From VXOI01 sp965261945 (lineage in GTDB: Bacteria; Chloroflexota; Dehalococcoidia; Lucifugimonadales; UBA3495), in NCBI GenBank assembly GCA_965261945.1, contig CBDHEF010000002.1, positions 1,984,001-2,048,000 on the forward strand: a DNA stretch of 64,000 nt. The letters are read 5' to 3'. Made by a program: the position numbers and the translations under genes. Each line of letters opens with the position of its first letter. The first letter of the stretch is position 1. A model generated the notes under the pieces. That model was not told where the DNA came from, ran no database searches, and saw only the letters and a list, made by a program, of their open reading frames with translations. Of this stretch, positions 16,992-25,527 are shown piece after piece.

Positions 16992-17381
16992 ATGCCTGTT
17001 GAACATCGAGACTACCCCGACATCGCGCCAGCGGGGCCCACCTACAGCCGCGGCACACGAGCCGGCAACCTGCTTTTCGTGTCCGGCTGCACCGCCCGCG
17101 GCTCGGACGCTCAAGGCAAGCCGCTGATGGAGCAACTGGAGGTCACCCTGGACCGGGTCGTGGGGGTGGTCAAGGCCGAGGGCGGCTCGCCCGGCGACAT
17201 CGCCAAGATTACCTGCTTCGTCACCAGCATCGCCGACTGGCAGAGCAACCCGGACAGGCAGGCGGAACTCTTCGCCCGCTTTTTCGAGGGAAAGTACCCG
17301 GCCAATTCCCTCATCGAGATCAGCGCCCTCGCCGAGCCGGGCCTCGACGTGGAAATCGAAGCCATCGCCGTTATTGAGTGA
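16992..17381 (+). CDS. RidA/YjgF family protein
   Basis: A 129-residue protein of the RidA (YjgF/YER057c/UK114) family. The ATG at 16992 has GGAG at 16981-16984 upstream, seven bases before it. Family features are GPTYSRGTRAGNLLFVSG at the N-terminus, LDRVVGVVKAEGGSPGDIAKITCFVT in the middle, and ISALAEPGLDVEIEAIAV at the end. Canonical RidA deaminates reactive enamine/imine intermediates; the catalytic Arg of that subgroup is not present in the usual 'RVEVEA' context, so another substrate is possible. Ends 15 bp before a strong terminator hairpin. Confidence 0.9.
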   Translation: MPVEHRDYPDIAPAGPTYSRGTRAGNLLFVSGCTARGSDAQGKPLMEQLEVTLDRVVGVVKAEGGSPGDIAKITCFVTSIADWQSNPDRQAELFARFFEGKYPANSLIEISALAEPGLDVEIEAIAVIE

Positions 17382-17395
17382 CTGAACCTGGAAGC

Positions 17396-17432
17396 GAAAA
17401 GTTCCCTCTTCCATAGGAAGAGGGAACTTTTC
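17396..17432 (+). terminator. intrinsic terminator hairpin after the RidA gene
   Basis: A perfect 17-bp stem (GAAAAGTTCCCTCTTCC / GGAAGAGGGAACTTTTC) closes on a 3-nt ATA loop and starts 15 bp after the stop codon. The A-rich and T-rich stem ends would give a bidirectional terminator. Confidence 0.75.
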
Positions 17433-17433
17433 A

Positions 17434-18031
17434 GGGAATTGTATCGAATTTTACCCAACCTCAGAAAAACCCCTGTCATTCCCGCGAAAGCGGGAAATTG
17501 CGTTGCCAGGCGCCAGCTATTTACCAGTATCAGGGGCTTTCGCGGAAATGACGGTATGGGCAAGAATGACGATGGAGAGGAAGATGCGCAGGATTCGGTA
17601 TCATCCCCCAATTTTTCAGGGAATTAGCGAATTTCACCCAGACAAAAGGGTGTTCTATGGAACATGAGCATGGTCACCAAGGCCAGCGCCAGTAAAATAA
17701 GTCTGCTTTCATAATGAACCTCCCTGGTACCGGCCCGTCCCTTATGCCGTTAGCGTAGTATCGCGCTACGTGATAACAATAGTCAACATTATGAATACAT
17801 TCAAGTGATTCTTCGCGAGCCAATATCGACGACGCCGAGTCAGGCCTCTCCAGTGTGCCGGCCCGCCCGGCAGGGCAACAGCACAGGCGCCGCCAGGGGG
17901 ACCCATCCGCCGGCAGCAAGTCACCCGATCTGCAACAGCCATTACTGTGCCCAATTATGCAAACGCCCTCGATCCACACCCCGGCATTTTGTCCACTTTT
18001 AGCTACGTGGGTAAAATTCGATATAATTCCC
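17434..18031. mobile_element. MITE-like segment with 24-bp terminal inverted repeats, no transposase
   Basis: The left end 17434-17457 (GGGAATTGTATCGAATTTTA then CCCA) and the right end 18008-18031 are inverted repeats with 23 of 24 bases matching. A degenerate direct copy of the left end lies at 17619-17640, so the segment may be composite. Inside are a palindrome of the GTCATTCCCGC family at 17475-17552 and no convincing gene. A 12-residue ORF (minus strand, from 17713) has a good ribosome site but is too short to call. The first 12 bases of the ends match those of the IS1595-type element at 25472-27681. No clean target duplication is visible. Confidence 0.5.
17475..17552. repeat. GTCATTCCCGC palindromic repeat pair
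   Basis: GTCATTCCCGCGAAAGCGGG at 17475-17494 and an imperfect inverted partner ending CGCGGAAATGAC at 17552 flank about 36 bp. The same repeat occurs at 38731-38756, 39759-39853 and 42455-42546. Confidence 0.7.
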
Positions 18032-18036
18032 GTTTT

Positions 18037-18327
18037 TTATGGGTGTCCGTCCGCTTCCCCAAGCCACCGCCGGGTGTTGCCGGGGCTGAGGGGCAGGCTG
18101 TTGACCCGGATGCCGAAGGGCGACAGGGCGTGGGCCACGGCGTTGCCGAGGGCGGCGCCGGTGGCGAGAATCGCGCCTTCACCGGCTCCCTTTACGCCCA
18201 ACGGGTTCAGCGGCGAGGGGGCCTCCTCCATGATGACCGTTTCAACGTCGGGAACGTCCAGGCGGACATCCTCCCGCCTGCGTATGGGGGCTCCCATGTA
18301 GGGCTGCATTGGCGGCTGTGTTGTCAT
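18037..18327 (-). pseudogene. C-terminal remnant of a xanthine dehydrogenase/CO-dehydrogenase-type molybdopterin subunit (coxL-like)
   Basis: About 80 residues match the extreme C-terminus of xanthine oxidase-family large subunits. VPDVETVIMEEAPSPLNPLG is followed by VKGAGEGAILATGAALGNAV and by AHALSPFGIRVNSLPLSP, where the family has the conserved GxKGxGE (catalytic Glu) motif. The normal protein is about 750-800 residues, and nothing of the upstream part is present. The fragment runs almost into the MITE-like right end at 18031. It is a decayed remnant rather than a working gene. Confidence 0.72.
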
Positions 18328-18386
18328 CGCGGCATCCGTCCCTTATTGTGTGGCTCCACCCATTATTCCCCGGTGTCTTGGGGTGG

Positions 18387-19433
18387 CTATTCCTCTTTGG
18401 GAGGGCGGCGAACGGGAGGGCGGCGAACAGGATGGCGGTCAACAGGATGGCGGTCAACAATGACCCGCCCCCGTTCTACACCCAGCTTCATCCGTTCGTA
18501 CTCCGAGGAGAATTCGGCCCCGGCTATGAGTATCAGGCCGGAGAAGTAGGTCCAGGCCAGCAGCACGATAACCGAGGCCAGGGAGCCGTAGACCTCCTCG
18601 TAATATGCAAAGTGGTCCAGATAGAGGACGAAGGCGCTCTTGAACACCTCAAACAGCACCGCTGCCAGCACCGCCCCCGGCCAGATGTAGCGCCAATACG
18701 TGAGAGTGTTCGGCGTGAACTTGTAGATAAGCAGGAATATGGTCAGCGAGAACAGGAAGGGCAGCGGGCGAGTCAGCAGGTTGATAACGCCATTGTCCAG
18801 GAATTGGTCGCGCCCTATTACCGGCACGTTGTGAGTGCCCAGAAATTGCAGAGCCGCAGTGGTGCCGATGGACAAAAGGAACAGGGGGGCGACGCTGAAT
18901 GCCATCAGGATATGGCGCAGCTTGTCTATGTAGAAGGGCCGGTCCTGTTGTATGTCCCAAGCCCGGTTGACCGCTCTGGTGATGGCGCCGAACAACAGGC
19001 TGGCCGACCAGAACAGGCCGAGAAAGCTGACAATACCCAGAAAGCCGCGAATGCTGCCCCTGGCCTCCACGTTGGAGGCAAGCAGCTCTTTGGAGCCAGG
19101 CAGATAGAGCTGGAAAAATCCGAAAACCTCCCCCTCCAGGAACTCCGAGTTCAGCACGAGGCCCAGCAGGCTGATCAACCCGACTGTGAGCGGAAAAAGG
19201 GAGAGGACTGCATAGTAGGCCACCCCCGCCGCCATGTGTGTCGCGTCGTCGGCCCCCATCTCCCGCACTGTCCGGTACACCAGACCCACCGCCGGAATGG
19301 CAATCAGCCGCCGCCAGAACCGCCGGGCGCGTACGCGGACTTTCAGATAGTCGCGGTTGTGCGCCACCCTTCTCCGGAACCGCTCGAAAGGGGTGGTCAG
19401 CGTTGATTTGAGGCGTGCCGGAAATATCAGCAT
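18387..19433 (-). CDS. YihY/BrkB family inner-membrane protein
   Basis: A 348-residue protein with about six membrane segments. The start ATG at 19433 is chosen because the residues upstream of it look like read-through of intergenic sequence. Family motifs are DDATHMAAGVAYYAVLSLFPLTVG near residues 55-78, WDIQQDRPFYIDKLRHILMAF, and LAWTYFSGLILIAGAEFSSEYER. The function of the family is unsettled. The C-terminal 25 residues (VDRHPVDRHPVRRPPVRRPP) come from two pairs of 15-bp tandem repeats and lengthen the tail. Confidence 0.9.
   Translation of the reverse strand: MLIFPARLKSTLTTPFERFRRRVAHNRDYLKVRVRARRFWRRLIAIPAVGLVYRTVREMGADDATHMAAGVAYYAVLSLFPLTVGLISLLGLVLNSEFLEGEVFGFFQLYLPGSKELLASNVEARGSIRGFLGIVSFLGLFWSASLLFGAITRAVNRAWDIQQDRPFYIDKLRHILMAFSVAPLFLLSIGTTAALQFLGTHNVPVIGRDQFLDNGVINLLTRPLPFLFSLTIFLLIYKFTPNTLTYWRYIWPGAVLAAVLFEVFKSAFVLYLDHFAYYEEVYGSLASVIVLLAWTYFSGLILIAGAEFSSEYERMKLGVERGRVIVDRHPVDRHPVRRPPVRRPPKEE
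18399..18458. repeat. two consecutive 15-bp tandem doublets in the YihY gene tail
   Basis: GGGAGGGCGGCGAAC is repeated at 18399-18413 and 18414-18428, followed by AGGATGGCGGTCAAC at 18429-18443 and 18444-18458. The two units differ from each other at only a few bases, so all four may come from one ancestor. Both are multiples of three and keep the frame. Confidence 0.9.
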
Positions 19434-19522
19434 AGCGCTATGATTATAAATGAAATAATCGGGGCGGGTTTGAAGCCCGCCCCTTCGTCTTGCTGTGCCT
19501 GTGCCGTCAGGAAGGCCATCAC

Positions 19523-20100
19523 TCACGCGCCGTCCCGCTTCTCCTCGTCCTTCTGTTGCTCGCCGCGGAAGGGAGCTCGCAGGACGACGGAAACCCCGCC
19601 GACAACGCCCCCGACGGATTCGGTGGCTGCGGTGGTAGTGGCCTGCCCGAAGGAGCCGGCGGCGCTGACCGCTCTGTTGGCCGCGGCCGATGCGGCATCT
19701 TCGGCGCGAAGCCCGATGCTCTTGGCCGACCCGATGGACTGCTCAACGGCGTTGCGGGCCACGCTGCCCACGTCGCCGCCCAATTCGCTGGTGCCCTCGA
19801 TGGCGGCTCGCACCGTGTCGCTGCAAACGCCTACGGTCACCGTCGTTACCTCGCCCACGCCGATAACCGCGCCCTTGGCGGTGGAGCCACGGCCTCCACG
19901 CCGCCGGTGGTATGTATGGCGCCCTTCATTACATCTGCGACCAAGCCTTGGAACTCGTTAGATGTCTCCCGGGACCCGGGAAGCGCCCCGACGGTGACTC
20001 CCCGCGCCGCCGATATGGTATTCTCCAGCACGTCCCCGGCCCCGCTGATAGTCCCGGATATCGTGTCTCCTATGGTCCTTCCGATATTGCCAAGAACCAT
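19523..20100 (-). pseudogene. hypothetical Gly/Ala-rich protein gene, frameshifted
   Basis: The start ATG at 20100 follows AGAGGAAGAGCT. The first frame reads MVLGNIGRTIGDTISGTISG and runs to MKGAIHTTGGVEA before diverging to a stop. The second frame picks up as RGSTAKGAVIGVGEVTTVTV and continues to EEKRDGA at 19523. Joined, they give about 190 residues of repeated G-x-V/A-x-x-T patterns (GAIEGT-, GGDVGSVARNAV), as in amphipathic-helix proteins of unknown function found in several phyla. The break at about 19880-19895 coincides with an imperfect 8-bp tandem doublet (GGCGTGGA/GGCCGTGG), whose loss restores the frame. Real mutation and assembly error are both possible. Confidence 0.6.
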
Positions 20101-20225
20101 AGCTCTTCCTCTCTTCTCCGAAACGCTGTAGACGGGAATTCGCAAAACCAAGCCATATCAGTTTACCATAGTGGGTGTGATTGGTTTGAGATTTCCGGCT
20201 TAAGGAGACTGCCGATAGCAGGGGG

Positions 20226-20260
20226 AATTCCCCCGTCGGCTGCGGCAGGACGGGGGAATT
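20226..20260. other. 12-bp perfect inverted repeat between divergent genes
   Basis: AATTCCCCCGTC and GACGGGGGAATT flank an 11-nt loop in the 340-bp gap between the frameshifted gene (minus) and the DUF255 gene (plus). It may be an operator or a terminator-like stem. Apart from this hairpin and an AT-rich patch near 20345, nothing else is recognisable in 20101-20440. Confidence 0.5.
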
Positions 20261-20440
20261 GTGGAGGCATGAGCGTCATCCAGCGCAACGCCGGAGCAAG
20301 TTCCCCAAACGGCTCCGTCCTATCCGCGCCCTCCGTCTGCTTCCGCATATATAAAAAGGGGCTGCGAAAGTCTAAACTTCACCCAACGCATGAATCCTCT
20401 TCGGGCGGTGGTGACGCCGCTTGGAGCCGGGGGTAACCGG

Positions 20441-22225
20441 ATGAGCCAACATGACGGGGCCAGCGCCATCTCCTGGCGAGACTGGAGCGAGGAAGCCTTT
20501 GAGTCCGCCAAATCCGAGGGAAAGCCGGTGCTGCTTACCTTGGGGGCCACCTGGTGCCACTGGTGCCACGTCATGGACCAGACTTCCTACTCCGACGGGC
20601 GTGTCATCGAGCTGGTGAACTCCCGGTTCATCCCGGTGCGCGTGGATGTTGACCAGCGGCCCGACATATCGCTGCGGTACAACCAGGGCGGGTTCCCGTC
20701 GGTGGCCTTCCTGACCGGGGACGGCGAATTCCTGACCGGCAGGCCCTACACACCGCCGGATGAAATGACCGCCCTGCTGGAGCAGGTATCCAGCGGCGAG
20801 GGTTCCCCGGACGATGTATACGCCAACAATCGCGGGCCGTCGCCGCGCCGCACCGGGGCCAGCGCCTCGGTTGATGCGGTGCTGGCCCGGCTGACAGAGC
20901 TATACGACGAGGAATTCGGCGGTTTCGGGCTGGAACCCAAGCAGCCCCCGTGGGAGGCGCTGCAATTCCTCACCGCCCGCTACGGAGCCACCGGCGACCG
21001 GGCCATCATGCGAATGGTCGAGACCACCCTCCAGAGTATGTGGCACGGCATCTACGACCGGAAAGACCAGGGGTTCTTCCGCTACGCGGTGAGCCGCGAC
21101 TGGAAGGTGCCGCACTACGAAAAGATGCTGGTCAGCAACGCCAGCCTGGCAACGGTCTACCTGGAAGCATTCCAGATTACCCGCAAGGCAACCTACAGGT
21201 TCGCCGCCGATGGCACCCTGCACTACCTGCTCAACACCCTGTTCAGTCCGGCCAAGGGGTTGTTCTTCGCCAGCCAGGACGCCGACGAGCCCTTCTACCA
21301 GATGTCCTGGAAGGGCCGCGAGACCCTTGCGCCGCCGCCCGTTGACCGCACCTTCTACGCCGGTTGGAACGCCCTGGCCGCCCACTCCCTGATTCAGGCG
21401 GCCAACGTGCTGGGCAGCCCGGATTACCGGCGGCTCGGTTCCGGTATTCTGGAAAGGCTGTGGGGAGAAAGCTGGACCTCCGCAGGAGGCTTGCCCCGGC
21501 GCGCGGGCGAGTTGAGCGACGCCACGCCCATCCTGGCCGACCAGGTGGAGTTCCTGCGGGCGTGGCTGGCCCTGTACCAGTCGACGGGGGAGCCGGAGTG
21601 CCTGGCGCGGGCGGTTGAGGTCGCCGGGACCGTCGAGCGACTGTTCGGCGCACCCAATGGCGGCTGCTACGACACCACGCCGCCCCGTTCTTTCGAGGCA
21701 GGTCTGCTTCCCCGGGAACAGCCAGTGCGGGACAACGCCTGCTGGGTCGAGGCGCTGCTGGCCCTGTATCACCTGACCGGCGACGCCGGATATTCGCAGC
21801 GGGCCGCCTCCGCGCTGGACGCTTTTGAGTCCGTGGTTCCGGGGAAGAGCTACCTCGGCGCCCATCTCTCCCGCCGCATGGAGGAAGACGAAGAAGCCCT
21901 GTTCCTGCCGGCGGGCTCGGCCTGGGGGCGAGCCCGGGATATGCAGACCAACGGGGCAGTGAGCCTGGTGCTGGTGGGCGATTCGTCCGCGCCGGCCTAT
22001 CGTCGGCTGCACCGTGCGGCCCTGCGAGCCTACGCTCCCCACCGGGTCGTCCAGCCGCTGGACTCGGAGCGCGACGCCGAACAAATCCGGGAATTGGGTT
22101 TCCCGCCGAACAGGGAGGCGGCGCTGTACGCCTGCATGGGAGACCGTTGCCTCGCCCCCATCACCACGCCCCAGGGCGTCCGGGAGATGGCCCGGTCACG
22201 CCCGTGGGCCACCGGCCAGTTCTGA
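20441..22225 (+). CDS. DUF255/YyaL-like thioredoxin-domain protein
   Basis: A 594-residue protein of the YyaL/SSP411 family. An N-terminal thioredoxin-like domain (DUF255; SAISWRDWSEEAFESAKSEG then KPVLLTLGATWCHWCHVMDQ) has the Cys-His-Trp-Cys motif at about residues 44-47. A glucosidase-type (alpha/alpha)6 barrel region follows, containing KDQGFFRYAVSRDWKVPHYEKML. The start ATG at 20441 is chosen because the family begins close to the DUF255 domain and a GGGGGTAA site precedes it. The usual length is about 650-700, so this copy is slightly short in the middle. Its biochemical role is unknown. Confidence 0.88.
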   Translation: MSQHDGASAISWRDWSEEAFESAKSEGKPVLLTLGATWCHWCHVMDQTSYSDGRVIELVNSRFIPVRVDVDQRPDISLRYNQGGFPSVAFLTGDGEFLTGRPYTPPDEMTALLEQVSSGEGSPDDVYANNRGPSPRRTGASASVDAVLARLTELYDEEFGGFGLEPKQPPWEALQFLTARYGATGDRAIMRMVETTLQSMWHGIYDRKDQGFFRYAVSRDWKVPHYEKMLVSNASLATVYLEAFQITRKATYRFAADGTLHYLLNTLFSPAKGLFFASQDADEPFYQMSWKGRETLAPPPVDRTFYAGWNALAAHSLIQAANVLGSPDYRRLGSGILERLWGESWTSAGGLPRRAGELSDATPILADQVEFLRAWLALYQSTGEPECLARAVEVAGTVERLFGAPNGGCYDTTPPRSFEAGLLPREQPVRDNACWVEALLALYHLTGDAGYSQRAASALDAFESVVPGKSYLGAHLSRRMEEDEEALFLPAGSAWGRARDMQTNGAVSLVLVGDSSAPAYRRLHRAALRAYAPHRVVQPLDSERDAEQIRELGFPPNREAALYACMGDRCLAPITTPQGVREMARSRPWATGQF

Positions 22226-22325
22226 CCCGGCAGTTTCTTCGCGTGACCCGCAGCGCTCAGGCCGAGGCCCCGAACCGCCAGGCGTTTTCAGGGGCCGGGC
22301 CTGTGTCCCGCCCCTTTCGCGTCCC

Positions 22326-23111
22326 TTATTCCCAGACTTGACCCGCGATTGAGATCGCGTTCAGAGCTGCGGGATAGCCCGCGTATCCTCCGGTCTGCAT
22401 GAGGACTTCCACAACTTCATCCTTGGAAAACCCCACGCGGAGGCCGGCCTGCAGGAAGTTGCGGAGCGGGCCATCGGCTCGCAGGGCCGTCAGGGCGGCG
22501 GTGGTGCATACCACCCTGGACTTCAGGTCCAGCCCCGGGCGGAAGAAGATCTCCCCAAACGCAAACTGGTAGGTGAGCGCCCGCAGGTCCGGCGCGAGGT
22601 CCACCAGGGCGTTGGCATAGCCGCCCCGGTCCTCAGTGCCCAAAAGCTGCTCCCGAAGCTCGCGGCCCCGTCGCTCCATCTCTTCCAGGCTGACTTCGGG
22701 CACCTCAGTCTGCGGCGCCTCGATGCCCCTCTCGCGGAAGGCCTCGTGGACCAACTCCAGCGAGTTGACCGCCGACGGGAACCCGGCATAGAGGGAGCAG
22801 TGTATTGGCACTTCCTGGATCTCCTCCGCGCTCATGCCCATGTTCAGCGCGCTGTGAACGTAGGTCTGAAACTGGGAGAGGCGTTGCAGCGAGGACAGGA
22901 CGGAGAGGGTCGCCAGCATTCGATACCGAATGTCCAGGCCGGGACGGGCCCACACCGCTCCGAAAATCGCCTCTCCGGTGTAATTCCTGAGACCCGGGAT
23001 GCTGGCCACAGCCCTGGGCCGCTCCCGGGCCGGGTAGGCGCCGTGCTGCAGGCGCTCGCGTATCTCGTTGCCCTTCCGCCGGAGTTCCTCTCGACTGCTC
23101 ATCGTTACCAT
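22326..23111 (-). CDS. carboxymuconolactone decarboxylase-like protein with two CMD domains
   Basis: A 261-residue tandem CMD/AhpD-fold protein. Domain 1 has ARPGLDIRYRMLATLSVLSS and YVHSALNMGMSAEEIQEV. Domain 2 has FRPGLDLKSRVVCTTAALTA and LRVGFSKDEVVEVLMQTGGY. Both halves keep the G-x-s-x-E-E-I/V-x-E-V helix typical of 4-carboxymuconolactone decarboxylases. There is no Cys-x-x-Cys, so it is not an AhpD-type peroxidase partner. It would decarboxylate a gamma-lactone in aromatic (protocatechuate-type) degradation, but the substrate is unproven. Divergent from the ThDP enzyme gene; the two may share a 130-bp promoter region. Confidence 0.82.
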   Translation of the reverse strand: MVTMSSREELRRKGNEIRERLQHGAYPARERPRAVASIPGLRNYTGEAIFGAVWARPGLDIRYRMLATLSVLSSLQRLSQFQTYVHSALNMGMSAEEIQEVPIHCSLYAGFPSAVNSLELVHEAFRERGIEAPQTEVPEVSLEEMERRGRELREQLLGTEDRGGYANALVDLAPDLRALTYQFAFGEIFFRPGLDLKSRVVCTTAALTALRADGPLRNFLQAGLRVGFSKDEVVEVLMQTGGYAGYPAALNAISIAGQVWE

Positions 23112-23239
23112 CCCAATTACCTTGTGTTCAGATCGCGCCCCAGTATACTCCATGAGGGGCGTCGCGAAATGCGCCGGCATGGGAGATACCCCGACGGTGT
23201 TAGAATACTGCCCAACGAGAATTCCCGGAGCGGTTGATT

Positions 23240-24874
23240 ATGAATGTAAACGATGCGGTAGCCCGAATTCTGAAGACCGAGGGCGTTGAATGGGTCTCAT
23301 GTTTTCCCTCCAATAACCTGATTGAGTCGGCGGCCAAGGAAGGGATTCGCACTGTACTGTTCCGGCAGGAACGGGGGGCGCTGATGGCCGCCGACGGATA
23401 CAGCAGGATGAACGACCGGCGCAAGTTCGGCGTGGCCATCACGCAGGGCGGCCCCGGCTCGGAGAACTCCCACGGGGGCATCGCCCAGGCCTTCTCTGAC
23501 AACATTCCCATCCTGTATATCACGGGCGGGCCGGCCTTGGGCCAGTACGCCGTGCGGCCCAACTTCTCCCCCGTGCGTTCATACCAGTCGGTGTCGAAGC
23601 ACGGCGAGGTCATTACCGCTCCGGGGCAGGTCGCGGCGGCGATGCGGCGGGCCTTTCATAACCTGCGCAACGGACGTGCGGGCCCAGTGATCCTGGAAAT
23701 CCCCGCCGACGTGGGCGGGCAGGAGGTCCCGGAGGCGGCCCTGGCCTACCAGCCGCCCAAGCGTCTGCTCCAGTCTCCTTCCCGTGGCGACGTGGCCGAG
23801 GCGGCCCGGTTGCTGCTGAACGCCCGGAAGCCGGTCATCTGGTCAGGGATGGGCGTCCTTTTTGCCTCGGCGACCGAGGAATTGCGGGAACTGGCCGAGC
23901 TGACCCAGATCCCGGTGTACACCACCATGCCGGGCAAGTCCTCCTTCGACGAGCGGCACCCCCTGTCGCTGGGAGCGGGCAGCGGCGCCACGTCCCTCCC
24001 CGCCCGCAAGTGGCTCCAGGAGTCGGACGTGCTGTTCGCCGTGGGGTCGAGCATGACCCGCACCAGCTACGGGCAGCCCATTCCAGACGGCAAGGTCATC
24101 ATCCACAACGTCGAGAGCATCGAGGACATCAACAAGGACTTCTCCGTCGATGTCGGACTGCCCGGCGACGCCCGGCTCACCCTACAGGCGCTGATTGACG
24201 AGGTGAAGGCCCAAGTCGGGGAGTCCGGGCGGCCCGCCAACGGCGTCGCCGAGGAGATAGCAGACGTGCGCAGGGGCTGGCTGGCGGAGTGGGCGCCGCT
24301 GCTGGAGACTGACGAGGTGCCCATCGGCGCCTACCGGGTGATTAACGAGCTGGAGCGGAACCTGGACAAGGAAAACAGCGTGGTCACCCATGACGCCGGG
24401 GCGCCCCGCGACTCCATCATCCCCTTCTACACCGCCACCACGCCCCACAGCTACATCGGCTGGGGCAAGTCCACCCACCTGGGCTACGGCATTCCGCTGA
24501 TGATCGGGGCTAAGATGGCCGAGCCAGACCGCTTCTGCCTGAACTTCATGGGCGACGGCGCTTTCGGAATGTCGGGGCTGGACATCGAGACCTCGGTGCG
24601 AGCCGGGGCGCCCATCACCACCGTCGTGCTGAACAACGGCGGCATGGCCACCTACCCCGGCGGTTACCCCGTCGCCAACGAGCTGTTCGGGCTGACCCGC
24701 ATGGGCGGCGACTACGCCAAGATAGCCGAGGGCCTGGGAGCCGTGGGCATCACCGTCACCCAGCCGTCGGAAGTCGGCCCGGCCCTGGTCAGGGCCCAAC
24801 AACTGAACCGCGACGGCCGCACCGTGCTGCTCGACATTCACACCAACATGGAAGGCCGAAAGTCCACGTTCTAA
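23240..24874 (+). CDS. thiamine-diphosphate-dependent enzyme (acetolactate synthase-like)
   Basis: A 544-residue three-domain ThDP enzyme. The ATG at 23240 has GGAG at 23227. The N-terminal PYR domain has the catalytic Glu44 in FRQERGALMAADGYSR. The middle domain is the central Rossmann type (ARKPVIWSGMGVL). The C-terminal PP domain has the ThDP-binding GDGAFGMSGLDIETSVRAG (Asp-Gly-Asp/Asn region near residue 438) with VVLNNGGMATYPGG. It resembles acetolactate synthase large subunits and related decarboxylases. No ilvN-type small subunit is adjacent, so an amino-acid biosynthetic role is doubtful. Just upstream of methylmalonyl-CoA epimerase. Confidence 0.88.
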   Translation: MNVNDAVARILKTEGVEWVSCFPSNNLIESAAKEGIRTVLFRQERGALMAADGYSRMNDRRKFGVAITQGGPGSENSHGGIAQAFSDNIPILYITGGPALGQYAVRPNFSPVRSYQSVSKHGEVITAPGQVAAAMRRAFHNLRNGRAGPVILEIPADVGGQEVPEAALAYQPPKRLLQSPSRGDVAEAARLLLNARKPVIWSGMGVLFASATEELRELAELTQIPVYTTMPGKSSFDERHPLSLGAGSGATSLPARKWLQESDVLFAVGSSMTRTSYGQPIPDGKVIIHNVESIEDINKDFSVDVGLPGDARLTLQALIDEVKAQVGESGRPANGVAEEIADVRRGWLAEWAPLLETDEVPIGAYRVINELERNLDKENSVVTHDAGAPRDSIIPFYTATTPHSYIGWGKSTHLGYGIPLMIGAKMAEPDRFCLNFMGDGAFGMSGLDIETSVRAGAPITTVVLNNGGMATYPGGYPVANELFGLTRMGGDYAKIAEGLGAVGITVTQPSEVGPALVRAQQLNRDGRTVLLDIHTNMEGRKSTF

Positions 24875-24896
24875 ATCTCACCACGTTCTAATCTCA
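24864..24896. repeat. 17-bp near-perfect tandem doublet spanning the stop of the ThDP gene
   Basis: CCACGTTCTAAATCTCA at 24864-24880 is followed by CCACGTTCTAATCTCA at 24881-24896, one A shorter. The first copy contains the TAA stop codon of the ThDP enzyme. Confidence 0.85.
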
Positions 24897-24912
24897 CATG
24901 GATGGAGGAGTT

Positions 24913-25344
24913 ATGACACTGCCCGGAACGCCGCCGGTTGCCACCGACCTGGTGCATCACATCGGCATCGCCGTCGCCAGCCTGGACGAGAGCATTGAGT
25001 TCTACCGGGGCCTGTTCGGCTTCAAGCCCGGCCAGATCATCGTCCGCGAGGACATCGGTGTGCGCGGCTGCTTCGTGCCGGTGGGCGAGACCAACCTGGA
25101 ACTGCTGGAGGGCACCGGCCCCGACAGCCTGATCACCACCCACATCGCGCAGCGGGGCGAGGGCCTGCACCACGTCTGCTTCGAGGTGGAGGGAATCGCC
25201 GACAAGCTGAAGACGCTGGACGACCTCGGCGTCCGCCTCATAGACAAGGCGCCGCGCACCGGCCTCATGGGAGGAGACATCGGTTTCATGCACCCGTCGG
25301 CGGCCCACGGCGTCCTGATAGAACTGGCCCAGCACGGTCACTAA
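24913..25344 (+). CDS. mce: methylmalonyl-CoA epimerase (VOC family)
   Basis: A 143-residue vicinal-oxygen-chelate protein. Metal-binding residues of the family are visible: His16 in LVHHIGIAV, Glu63 region, His87 in GEGLHHVCFEV and Glu137 in LIELAQ. It interconverts (2R)- and (2S)-methylmalonyl-CoA, linking propionyl-CoA to succinyl-CoA via the B12-dependent mutase, whose genes are not in this window. The start ATG at 24913 is preceded by ATGGAGGAG. It follows the ThDP enzyme by 38 bp, so the two are probably co-transcribed. Confidence 0.9.
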   Translation: MTLPGTPPVATDLVHHIGIAVASLDESIEFYRGLFGFKPGQIIVREDIGVRGCFVPVGETNLELLEGTGPDSLITTHIAQRGEGLHHVCFEVEGIADKLKTLDDLGVRLIDKAPRTGLMGGDIGFMHPSAAHGVLIELAQHGH

Positions 25345-25394
25345 ACTGGGGACAGGCGTTCCCACGGACCTGTCCTCCGGCAGGCACGGTATTA

Positions 25395-25435
25395 ACGGCC
25401 GGGGGCTTGTGGCGCTTGTTACAGGCCCCGGCCGT
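25395..25435 (+). terminator. GC hairpin after the epimerase gene
   Basis: ACGGCCGGGGGCTTGT and ACAGGCCCCGGCCGT pair over about 15 bp with one mismatch around a 10-nt loop. It lies 50 bp after the epimerase stop and 28 bp before the IS1595 element. No U-tract follows. Confidence 0.5.
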
Positions 25436-25463
25436 GTGCGGAGTCTTTCAGCGTCCAGTGTCT

Positions 25464-25471
25464 TTTATAAA
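25464..25471. repeat. left copy of 8-bp target duplication TTTATAAA
   Basis: Matches 27682-27689 exactly and directly abuts the left inverted repeat of the IS1595-type element. Confidence 0.7.
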
Positions 25472-25527
25472 AGGAATTATATCTTTGTGTCCATTAACCG
25501 CCACTCAGAGAAAATTGCGGAAGTCCC

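Noticed and set aside
17674..17979. 101-codon minus-strand open frame in the MITE-like segment
   Set aside because: No family match, contains repeat-derived sequence; at most a 12-residue start (17713) has a good ribosome site.
24898..24912. Earlier ATG for the epimerase
   Set aside because: The ATG at 24913 has the ribosome site (GGAGGAG), which the earlier start would translate as coding.
25464..25471. TTTATAAA read as part of the inverted ends rather than a target duplication
   Set aside because: The word is palindromic, so both readings are possible, but its 8-bp length fits the IS1595 duplication size; the target-duplication reading is preferred.
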